In this document: positions 56,095-64,000 of the stretch, in pieces
Layout: each line of letters starts with the position of its first letter
Position numbering within the stretch: position 1 is the stretch's first letter
Source of the DNA: Cotesia glomerata
Lineage: Eukaryota; Arthropoda; Insecta; Hymenoptera; Braconidae
Length of the DNA stretch: 64,000 nucleotides
Assembly (NCBI RefSeq): GCF_020080835.1
Contig: NC_058162.1
Span: forward strand, 13,228,612-13,292,611
Reading direction: 5' to 3'
Translations under genes and position numbers: made by a program
The notes under the pieces: generated by a model
The model's input: the letters and a program-made list of their open reading frames with translations, nothing else
What the model was told of the DNA's origin: nothing
Databases searched by the model: none

Positions 56095-57114
56095 AATCAT
56101 AACAGCTTAATAGGGGGCCACAAAGGTGTAGTAAAAACGTATTGGCGTATTCGCGAAAAATATTACTGGCCGGGAATGAAAGATAAAATCTATAATTACA
56201 TTCGAGCATGCGAGATATGCCAGAAAAACAAACTTACGCGAATTAAAACGAAACAGCCCATGTCTATCACAGATACACGTTTCGAACCCTTTGGAAAAAT
56301 CAGTATAGACACGGTAGGACCCCTACCTATGACCCCTGACGGAAATGTACATATCCTAACAATCCAGGATAATTTTTGTAAGGCAGCTGCAGCAGTTCCT
56401 CTCCCTGATATCAGAGCAGTAACTGTTGCAGATGCCTTATTAAATCATTATATTGCTCTTTACGAATGCCCCCGTGTAATTCTATCAGATAAGGGCACCT
56501 CATTTACAAGCAAACTAATTCAATAGCTAGCTAAAGCACTGAAAATCCAAAGAATAACAACTTCTTCTTATTATCCACAATCGAACGGAGCCTTGGAAAG
56601 ATCTCACCAGCCTTTAATCGATTACCTCCGGGCTTACGTAGATAAATTTAGTAACTGGGATCGGTATATCCCAATGGCAATGTTAAATTATAACACGACC
56701 GTTCATTCAGCAACAAAATTTACACCATATGAAATTCTGTACGGAAGAAAAGCTCGAAGTCCGACTCAATTCCCGGATTTCAGTAAAATCGAATCATATA
56801 ACGACTATTTAGCGGACTTAATTAGTCAAATATCCGAAATTCAACGAATATCCGCGGAAAATCTAACTAAAGCGAAACGCGAATCGAAAATCCGTTTCGA
56901 CAAACATATACACCCGGCAAAATTTAACGTAGGAGATCTCGTATACACGCTTAAAGAACCGAGGAAAAATCAATTAGACCTTTATTATATCGGTCCATAC
57001 GAAATAGTTGAAATAAACGAAACGGGTAATTTAATAATAGAAAAAGAAAACGGGAAACGGAAATTACTCCATCTAAATAAGGCTAAACCAACCAGCCGCG
57101 AAAAATTTGACTAA
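56095..57114 (+). pseudogene. pol: pol: integrase
   Basis: HHCC zinc-binding N-terminus (GGHKGVVKTYWRIREKYYW, CEICQKNK), catalytic core with D in KISIDTVGPLP, D in VILSDKGTSFTS and E in NGALERSH, then an SH3-like C-terminal domain (FNVGDLVYTLKEPRKNQLDL, YIGPYEIVEI). An in-frame TAG at 56524-56526 interrupts the core, and a TAA at 56092-56094 lies just before the domain. All three catalytic residues are kept. Role: insertion of the cDNA into the genome. Confidence 0.85.
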
Positions 57115-57127
57115 AAAGAACCCAAGT

Positions 57128-57153
57128 CGTTTGTTTCAGAAAATCAATCCATC
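57128..57153 (+). promoter_or_regulatory. Splice acceptor before env
   Basis: TCGTTTGTTTCAG with AG at 57138-57139, 15 bases before the env ATG (57154). It fits a spliced env mRNA from the LTR donor near 49176. Confidence 0.55.
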
Positions 57154-59169
57154 ATGAATACTGTGCTACTTCTCCTCCTGGGGCTCGGATACCTGGCCTG
57201 GGGCGCAGGGGAAGTCAAAATAAAACCAATGGAGGCAAATCCAGGTCTTCTGTATGACCCGTTCAAGAAAATCCATCTAATACGAGAAGAATGGCAACTG
57301 GTTAGCTCCATCAACGTCGAAAAATTGGTGAATCTGTATCCACATTCCAATCAAAGTCTTTGGGAGGCTTACGAAATATGCGCGGAAAAATCTAACCATT
57401 CAATCTGCATGTCATATATGAGAGTCAATAGCCATCAAGAAATACAAGCAGAAATCGAACAAGCTCAACATCGGCTGAGACAACTCCTCGAAGATCCACA
57501 GCTAGAAAAATTCAACCCACGAACCCGCACCAAGAGAGTACCCTGGTTCGGCTTTGTAGGCACAATCGCACGTGAGTTATTCGGCACAATGGACTACAGT
57601 GACAAGGAACATATCACCAAGGAAATAGACAAATTATACCAAGACAACAGGGAATTAGTACACTTATCACAGAACAACACTCACATCATCAGGAGTGAAA
57701 TAAACGAAATTCTAAAATATGAAGTAAATATAACCGAGAGAATCAAAGAAGTAGTTCGAACATCAGCTTACTTCAAGCAAGCAGTAAACAAACAACTGAG
57801 CGACCTTCAGAGAAGCCAATTATTCTCGATGGCTGCAGATGAGCAAATTCACCTGATGACCAACCACCTAAGGACTCTCAACAACGCAGAAAAAACCATA
57901 GAAGAGGCAAAATGGGGCAAACTAACCTACTTAACAGTGTCAGCTAAACAACTGCATCGAGCAACTGCTGACATGATGAAAAAACATCCAATGTTAAACC
58001 CACCTCAACCTCTGGATCACATGGACATCAATACACTAGCCAGGGTATCGAAAGTGGAAACAGGAAAAACAAATGGATATTTCCTAATAATAATAACAGT
58101 ACCACTCTTCGACCAGACGCCATGGTTAGCATATGAGCTAAAATCACTCCCCAAGCCCGAGAAAATTAGAGACCAAATATCAACATTGACAGTTCAACCT
58201 ACATCGAAATACCTCGTGTCAGAACCATCGTTTGATGAATATTTTCTCGCTAAACAAGATTATATCAACAGCTGCAAGCCCATCGGACCAGACATGGCAT
58301 GTCTACCGAACCTCCCTTCCAAAACAACCAAGTTGGCGAACGAGGTAGATTGCGAGATGGAACTATTAATGAATCGGAAAACCAAAAATCTACGGGATTG
58401 TAATATAAGAATAATTCCAAAATGCAAATTAACTTGGATAAAAATGAACGAGAAAAACACCTGGGCATATTCGACGTGCAAGCAGGAAAATATTCAATGG
58501 AGATGTCCAGGACAAACTGCCGAAAATCAGGTAATTAATGGAACTGGCCTGATACACATCCATCAGGGATGCCAAGTGACGTGTAATAAATACACTATTC
58601 GAGGAATCGCCAGAGAGTCAACGAAAATAGACCTCATTGCCCCGAGTTTTAACCTATCCTTGGAAACGTTAAACTCGAGCCTGAAAGTCAACAACGCAGC
58701 TCCAAATTCGTTCACACAAAGCCAAGACCCAGCCACGATTATCGACAAATTTGAACCTTGGGGCCAAGGACTGGAAGAAAACGAAGAGAAAATATCATTA
58801 ATAGCCCTGGATCATCAGAAAGAAGAAACCAGTCGGAAAATAACTATCGGAACGGTATCAACCATTGGAGTAATATCACTTATAATTGAGGGGATAGCCA
58901 TACAAAAAACTATCCGCCGATTCCTATTGAAACCTCGCCAGGCCGGCAGAAAAGATGAAAATCCAGTCGTAATCGAGCTGAAAACAATCAAAGAAAAAAC
59001 ATCAAGCCTGCCAGAAGTCAACAAACCACTTCCAACAAGAATTAATACCGACAACGAGAAGAACGTCTCCATAGAAACAAAAGTAACAACGAAAGAAACT
59101 CCTGAGACCGTCGAAGCACCAAAGAAGCCGAAAACATTCCGACTGAGAGACTACAAATCACCAATTTAG
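57154..59169 (+). CDS. env: Errantivirus-like envelope glycoprotein (baculovirus F-type), uninterrupted
   Basis: 671 codons without a stop. Hydrophobic signal peptide at residues 1-19 (MNTVLLLLLGLGYLAWGAG). A furin-type site RTRTKR ends at residue 128 and is followed by a fusion-peptide-like VPWFGFVGTIARELFG. A heptad-rich ectodomain has several N-glycosylation sequons (NQS, NHS, NIT, NGT, NLS, NSS) and a Cys-rich part (about 375-490). A transmembrane segment lies at ~563-583 (ITIGTVSTIGVISLI) and a long basic/Lys-Glu-rich cytoplasmic tail at ~584-671. This is the layout of errantiviral Env proteins related to baculovirus F. Gag-pol is broken but env is intact, so env could have been spared by chance, recent insertion or selection. 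Confidence 0.85.
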   Translation: MNTVLLLLLGLGYLAWGAGEVKIKPMEANPGLLYDPFKKIHLIREEWQLVSSINVEKLVNLYPHSNQSLWEAYEICAEKSNHSICMSYMRVNSHQEIQAEIEQAQHRLRQLLEDPQLEKFNPRTRTKRVPWFGFVGTIARELFGTMDYSDKEHITKEIDKLYQDNRELVHLSQNNTHIIRSEINEILKYEVNITERIKEVVRTSAYFKQAVNKQLSDLQRSQLFSMAADEQIHLMTNHLRTLNNAEKTIEEAKWGKLTYLTVSAKQLHRATADMMKKHPMLNPPQPLDHMDINTLARVSKVETGKTNGYFLIIITVPLFDQTPWLAYELKSLPKPEKIRDQISTLTVQPTSKYLVSEPSFDEYFLAKQDYINSCKPIGPDMACLPNLPSKTTKLANEVDCEMELLMNRKTKNLRDCNIRIIPKCKLTWIKMNEKNTWAYSTCKQENIQWRCPGQTAENQVINGTGLIHIHQGCQVTCNKYTIRGIARESTKIDLIAPSFNLSLETLNSSLKVNNAAPNSFTQSQDPATIIDKFEPWGQGLEENEEKISLIALDHQKEETSRKITIGTVSTIGVISLIIEGIAIQKTIRRFLLKPRQAGRKDENPVVIELKTIKEKTSSLPEVNKPLPTRINTDNEKNVSIETKVTTKETPETVEAPKKPKTFRLRDYKSPI

Positions 59170-59784
59170 ACGATAAACCCAGCATCAACACCGCAGAACC
59201 TAAGCTCATTAATTAAAGAATTATTACATAAACAAACTGATGACTCCTTTGCGGAAAAAGTAAGAGAATAATTTAAAATAATAATAAGAAATTTTGCTCT
59301 CCAAGAAGAATTTCATTTTAACAAAAAAAAATTTTTTTTAATTGCCAAAAACGAGCCAACAGTTTGCATAAACAGTCTAATTCAGAATACCTAAATAAAA
59401 AATTGCTTATTTCTATATACAGTGGATAGTATAATGAAAATCAGTAAGTTAATCCAAATTCTGAAAAAGAAAGTTTTGCTGCTTAAGACTCACAAGACCG
59501 AAGATAAAATTATCTCCGGCCTTGGGGGGACGAGCGAGAATAACGCAAAACGCCGACCGGAAATTTTTTTTTCTCTTCCTTTAAAAACAAAATTTCTATA
59601 ATTCTCTTACTAAAATTTTCATTTTACTATATATATTTTTATATTATTGTACTATTATACTTTAATTATATATTTATATCCTATTATTATATCGAATATC
59701 ATAATCACTATTTTTCATATTTGTCATATATCAAACATTCTATATTTTATAACCAAGTATTCAACAGAATTATATATATATATA

Positions 59785-59866
<82 letters not shown>

Positions 59867-60336
59867 GGATTAGCGTTGGGTTGAGAAGGGCGCATACTAT
59901 TATTATTATCTTGAGACATTTTATTATTTAATCACAATATCTAGATGACACAAATATCATTACAACTTTATTAATACACAATTATAGTTTCTTGTAACAA
60001 TGTTTTACTTAAGCGTAGCACACACACACACATACATAAAATGTTATTTAGTCACTACACTAAAAGTATAATTTAATATTATTATTTAATTATTAACAAT
60101 TATAATTTATTTAATACACTGAACTAGCAATATGAACAATATTAACAAATAAGATATCGTTAATGTTAAACGTTAGAAATAATAAAATGACGACAGACTT
60201 GGATAAGAGAACGAATCCACGGTCAGAAGGACAGCAATCAGTTATCGCTCACTGTTCAGAGAGAACTGCCTCTTCTCAAAACTTATTTTTCAATCCGTAG
60301 CTCCTTCAGGTAATTATTCTGAAAAAAAATGTACAA
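59170..60336. other. Post-env region with simple repeats
   Basis: No gene. A purine tract in CTTGGGGGGACGAGCGAG (about 59520-59537) could be a polypurine tract, though no LTR starts behind it. (TA)n occupies about 59771-59862, and a Tyr-Ile frame there is an artefact. From 59865 to the gap the sequence is AT-rich. Confidence 0.4.
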
Positions 60337-60436
60337 NNNNNNNNNNNNNNNNNNNNNNNNNNNNNNNNNNNNNNNNNNNNNNNNNNNNNNNNNNNNNNNN
60401 NNNNNNNNNNNNNNNNNNNNNNNNNNNNNNNNNNNN
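60337..60436. other. Assembly gap (100 N)
   Basis: Exactly 100 N, the usual placeholder for a gap of unknown size. It lies between env and the 3' LTR remnant, so the structure here is uncertain. Confidence 0.99.
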
Positions 60437-60686
60437 TCAATCAAGGACAAAGGGTCATCTTCGCAGTCAAATTTGTAAGTAATTAAAGCAAGTTAACTGG
60501 CACGCGCGAGAACTTTTGTCTAGACCTTTTCTATTAAACAAAATACCGACATTCATACGGAAGCGGAATATTCCAAAGAGCAGTGGATCCCAAAACTTTT
60601 TATGAAACTTAGACGACTATTCTCTTATCCGCGAGGTTTAGTGGGCTAAGGAATTAAATTTTTTAAGATTGAAAAATTTAGTGTTT

Positions 60687-60732
<46 letters not shown>

Positions 60733-60921
60733 TATACTTTATATAATACTTTAATATTAATTATATTTTATAATAACTTTAAGAAGATCGAGCTAACGTC
60801 ACTCATATAAATCGTTCTAAATTATCGATTCATAAAAATTTGTTTCTCTTCGAGAAAAAAAAAAAAAAAAAAAAAAAAATTTTATTTTAAACACTTAATA
60901 TTAAAAAAGAGTAAATGTAAG
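60437..60921. other. Unassigned AT-rich stretch with (TA)n
   Basis: (TA)n at about 60690-60728 and an A run near 60855. No gene seen. Confidence 0.4.
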
Positions 60922-62319
60922 TAATAAAAAGGACAGGAGGAGTCATCTAGCGGTAATTATAACAGGCTTACCAACGCCCGCTCGATCGCGACCGCCTCTC
61001 GACAAGCCACGCCTACTACACCAAGACGTGCCGCCTCCAATGCATGCTGTATACACGTATATACATATACCTATAGTTACACTCCTCTCTCTCTTACCCC
61101 CTTTCAAGATTTAACTCCAAGAATTTTTTTTCCTATCTAAACTTAAATATTTTCTATCTATTTCAAATTTTTTTTTCTTCTCCTCATTTTCCTTTTTTTT
61201 TATGTTTCAAATTTTTCTCTCTTATTTCTTTTTATCTATTTATTTTATTCTTATTAATTCAAATGTTAATTCAAATTCTACTTACCTTTTTGTTTTCGTT
61301 GTAACTCCTAATACTAGCATTATTATTACGGGAAAAAAAAAAAATAATAATAATAATGAACAGATTTTCTTTCCTTCATCCACAAAATTTTATTCAAAAA
61401 AAAAAAAGAAGGGGAAAAGAAAACATTTTTTTTTGTTTTCTTTCGTATATATAATTAAAAAATTTTTCATATATATAATTGATTTAACTTATACAAAACA
61501 TGCGCTTGAAGAAATCAAGGAATCTGATGATCTCAGCACGAACGAAGATCCACGATGAGCCAGCTCTCCGTCATGACATACGATATGCCTGAAAAAGAAA
61601 AGGAGAACAGAAGATTACACCAACTAGCCTGATAACAAAATTCCAAAATATCCAATGATAACTCACCTTAGGCAATAGTGACCAAGCCGTTAAATATCAC
61701 CCCCATGAGAGCGAAGGCCAAACGCTCCAGGTCCTCACTATTAGGGGTAACTACTTCCTCGAAGGCCCAAGGCTCGCCAACGCCCTCAATGCCCTGAAGA
61801 CAGAAAAACGTTACCGCCTCGACCACCTCTGGAGGAAGAGGACCAAACAAATCCAGGAACCTGGAAGCCAAGCGTAACGCCCGAGCAGGGTTTACTGGAC
61901 GTGCTAAGGCCCTTAAAATGCGAATACCCTTTCTCAGATCCTGAAACCAAGCCAGAAATTAAAATCATACAAAACTTTCCTCCTCTCTTCTTTTCCCGTT
62001 TTCTCCGTAATATGCAATAATTTTCAACTAACTTTCTCTCCATAGACAAAAATGGCCTGCTGGTACCAAGTACCATACCCTTCAAAATTCTTCTGTGTCG
62101 GGTACATTTCCTTTTTTTTCCTTTTCTTCTCGTTTTTTTTTTGAAACTCTAACAATACTCGCTCACTGCTGAGACAATACTAACACTCGACACTGCTTTG
62201 TGAAATCGAGAGGCGAGAGAGATTAGCCATCCGTCAGCATATTATACCACGCGAGATAAAATATAAATTTAAATTTAAATATTGGCGCCAGATGACTCCA
62301 CCTGTTACTCTTTTTATTA
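60922..62319. mobile_element. Segment bounded by imperfect ~30-bp inverted repeats, carrying an antisense gene
   Basis: TAATAAAAAGGACAGGAGGA then GTCATCTAGCGG at the left (60922-60954) mirrors GGCGCCAGATGACTCCACC then TGTTACTCTTTTTATTA at the right (62284-62319), roughly 27 of 31 positions. The inside holds a small spliced gene on the minus strand and low-complexity T-rich DNA on the plus strand. It could be a small DNA transposon or captured DNA inserted in the errantivirus-like element. No target duplication is clear. Confidence 0.4.
61668..62107 (-). CDS. Small spliced gene, 115 codons, unknown family
   Basis: Exon 1 (62107-62033) runs from ATG (MYPTQKNFEGYGTWYQ) and ends at AAA|GTTAGT. 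Exon 2 (61940-61668) follows a TTTCAG acceptor and keeps the frame to TAA. It contains IRILRALARPVNPARALRLA, FLDLFGPLPPEVVEAVTFF and LERLAFALMGVIFNGLV, and looks helical with hydrophobic faces. A strong donor (AAG|GTGAGT) right after the stop and an acceptor TTTTTCAG at 61589 imply a noncoding third exon. Upstream, GGTATAATATGC (about 62240 in reverse) could be a TATA box. The first intron is 92 bases. I do not recognise the family. Codon use is more G/C-rich than its surroundings, suggesting a different origin. It runs antisense to the provirus. Confidence 0.55.
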
Positions 62320-62433
62320 TATTAAGATATATTAAGTTAAACTAAAAAAAAATTGTAAGTGGCTTTCGCTTATAGGGAAGGTGGCCATAGGAAAACCGAT
62401 AAGCTATACTAGCTCCTCGCTTTTCCGGAGGAA
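62320..62433. other. Sequence directly before the 3' LTR remnant
   Basis: Ends CTCGCTTTTCCGGAGGAA immediately before TGTTATGTCC. GGAGGAA is a short purine run where a polypurine tract is expected, weaker than typical. Confidence 0.4.
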
Positions 62434-62538
62434 TGTTATGTCCACCCGCAAAATTTTTTTTCTCTCTTCTCTTTCTTTAAATTTAAATCGTCCGCGCAGA
62501 TGAAAGACTTCTCCATGCGCGAAAGCCACAATAAAATT
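62434..62538 (+). repeat. 3' LTR remnant of the errantivirus-like element
   Basis: About 105 bases matching the start of the 5' LTR (TGTTATGTCCACCCGC through GCGAAAGCCACAATAAAA), with one small indel. Similarity stops abruptly at 62538, so the rest of U3, R and U5 is missing or separated by an insertion that extends past the window. Confidence 0.85.
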
Positions 62539-63260
62539 GTGATGCACCTAGTGCATCCAGCAGGTGACGCTACCTGTTATTAGAGCGCTATCTATTATGA
62601 GAGCGTGAATTCAAACGAAATATTCAAATTAGTAAATATTAAATGATTAAAATTAGTTAAATTTTATATTCGAAGTAAATATTCAAATCATTTATTTCAT
62701 GCTTTTACTCTTACCAGTTGTAATAAACATTTTTTGGTTAACTCTGTTTTATTTACAAAAGAAAATAAAATAAAATAAGGGAAAAACGTATTTCGGTACA
62801 AAAGGACATTGTAACCGAATTTTCAGAACCCATAAAAGGTACTTGAGTAATTCAAGGACTATTTCTCGCCACATGGAATTTAAAACCCTATGAGGAAAAG
62901 TCGTAAAAGACACGTGTGAAACTCAATAAACCCTTGTTCTAAAAGTAACAAAGAATAATAAAAAACCATATGTAACTAAACAAAAATAAGATTGTTAAAT
63001 AACATTTACTGTTAAAATCTAACTTTATATAATATTGTAGTTAAGCAAAATTAAGTTAAAATAATTAATAATTATTATCTTGTATTTAATTTATAATTAA
63101 TAATTATTATTTAATTAATTTACTATTAATTTATTATTGAATCATTATTTAATTATTATTTAATTTATAATTAAACTATAATGTCTATTCTTTTATACAT
63201 GATAATAATTAAATTGACTTATAATTTTATTAGAAAATCCGATTGTAAAATAATAGAAAT
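62539..63260. other. Unassigned AT-rich stretch after the LTR break
   Basis: Begins TTGTGATGCACCTAGTGCAT (a small palindrome around CTAG), then a CGCTATC region and long AT-rich sequence. No gene or LTR continuation found. Confidence 0.35.
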
Positions 63261-63434
63261 AATAAATTTTTTATCTCAGGAATGTGGACAAGATAGGATC
63301 ATAATAACAAATTACATTATTATTTCTGCGACGTTTCGGTCATTTATTTGACCGTCCGAAATGTCGCAGAAATAATAATGTAATTTGTTATTATGATCCT
63401 ATCTTGTCCACATTCCTGAGATAAAAAATTTATT
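63261..63434. repeat. Near-perfect 174-base palindrome (foldback hairpin)
   Basis: The left arm starts AATAAATTTTTTATCTCAGG and the right arm ends with its exact complement. The centre TTTCGGTCATTTATTTGACC then GTCCGAAA has a 6-base loop and a single bulged base. Nearly every arm base pairs. It resembles the core of a foldback element or terminal hairpin. No coding capacity. Confidence 0.9.
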
Positions 63435-64000
63435 TATGATAACTATGGACGATAATATTAACTTTAATAGAAATAATATTTAATTCAAGTTATGAATTAG
63501 TCAAACTCAAACATTAATCCAACATATTATAAACAATATAATATATATATTTTCATGTTATAGTTTATTATAATTTTTATTGTAATTTAATTTCAAGTTA
63601 ATTATAAGTTAATTTTTATTATGAATAGATTTTAAAAGGGTCTGTTAAATTAATAAAAATAGTTAAATAAACATAATGACTGTATTGCTAAAAGTGTATA
63701 TTAGTGAAGTCTAACTTTCAGGCCGATAGGCTGAAATAAATATATATAGATATAGAGAAAATACATGTTAGTATATAAGGATCATTTATATGTAGTAGAA
63801 AATGTGTGTGCTTATGTATTCCTTAGAGTGGAAGTATGTATGGAAGTTATGGTGGGAGAAGAACGGAGTTTGAAGATCTTCGGAAAAACTATGTAACGAC
63901 ACTTCTCACCGAGAGCTTAGATTGCTAAGATCACGTCATTGTAAACCTCAATTTTATATTTTGAAGCTTTTTAATATTTTGTCAACTTGAATAATAAATT
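63435..64000. other. Unassigned AT-rich window end
   Basis: A short motif CAGGCCGATAGGCTGAAATA and a small TA run near 63740-63756 look like the end of a short retroelement. No gene seen. Confidence 0.3.

Larger units (their letters stand above)
48442..62538 (+). mobile_element. Errantivirus-like (gypsy group) LTR element with env, damaged
   Basis: Order: 5' LTR (48442-49362), tRNA-Leu-type primer site, gag, protease, RT, RNase H, long linker with macrodomain-like segment, integrase, env, and a 105-base start of the 3' LTR (62434-62538). The pol order and F-type env place it with insect errantiviruses. Gag-pol has several frameshifts and stops, while env is open throughout. The 3.2 kb between env and the 3' LTR is unusually long and contains an assembly gap, simple repeats and a separate segment with its own antisense gene. 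Part of it is probably inserted or misassembled DNA. Confidence 0.8.

Noticed and set aside
61202..61558. 118-codon plus-strand frame after env
   Set aside because: Phe/Ser/Asn/Lys low complexity from T- and A-rich runs, antisense to the spliced gene; no domain seen.

Overview
The window looks like AT-rich insect nuclear DNA, possibly from a hymenopteran such as a parasitoid wasp. I infer this from GT-AG introns of 60-300 bases, R1-clade and CR1-like non-LTR retrotransposons, a gypsy/errantivirus-like provirus with an F-type envelope gene, a tRNA-derived SINE and long simple repeats. I found no recognisable single-copy host gene. Almost everything that can be explained is transposable-element or viral-fossil DNA, heavily nested. 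A 100-base run of N at 60337-60436 is an assembly gap. Many breaks are one-base changes in homopolymers, so some could be sequencing errors rather than real decay.

Layout. 0-1 kb: part of a minus-strand, intron-containing IS630/Tc1-mariner-like DDE transposase gene with one frameshift. 1.15-8.8 kb: a ~6.25 kb DNA transposon (A) with ~720-base terminal inverted repeats (TIRs) and a broken multi-exon transposase, set inside (TA)n and ~110-bp repeats; a solo LTR follows (8064-8707, duplication ATGCG). 10-15 kb: an R1-clade retrotransposon inserted in the (TA/TG)n tract of a repeat I call the GCGGGAAGTT repeat. 15.4-16.1 kb: hAT fossil. 16.9-18 kb: an undisturbed GCGGGAAGTT repeat. 18.1-22.0 kb: a second long-TIR DNA transposon (B). 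22.06-24.1 kb: a ~2 kb solo-LTR-like block (duplication AAAT). 24.3-25.5 kb: a broken chuvirus-like glycoprotein fossil. 26.4 kb: SINE. 26.6-33.6 kb: a CR1-like element split by a solo LTR, a hAT and a relative of transposon B. 34.2-45.4 kb: three further microsatellite-inserted R1-clade copies, one carrying a chimeric retrocopy. 47.3-47.9 kb: second member of the first solo-LTR family. 48.4-62.5 kb: an errantivirus-like element with a 5' LTR, a tRNA-Leu type primer site, broken gag-pol, an uninterrupted env and only a short piece of 3' LTR. 63.3 kb: a near-perfect 174-base palindrome.

The most interesting points are: (1) a long extra region between RNase H and integrase of the errantivirus-like pol, ending in a ~130-residue segment that resembles a TARG1/OARD1-type macrodomain; (2) a small spliced gene (115 codons, unknown family) antisense between env and the 3' LTR remnant, inside a segment bounded by imperfect inverted repeats; (3) four R1-clade insertions all in (TG/CA)n tracts, like the microsatellite-specific Waldo/Mino lineages; (4) a chimeric retrocopy with an 8-base target duplication; (5) a chuvirus-like glycoprotein fossil; (6) two long-TIR DNA transposon families whose superfamily I cannot name. 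All homology calls come from reading motifs; no search was run.
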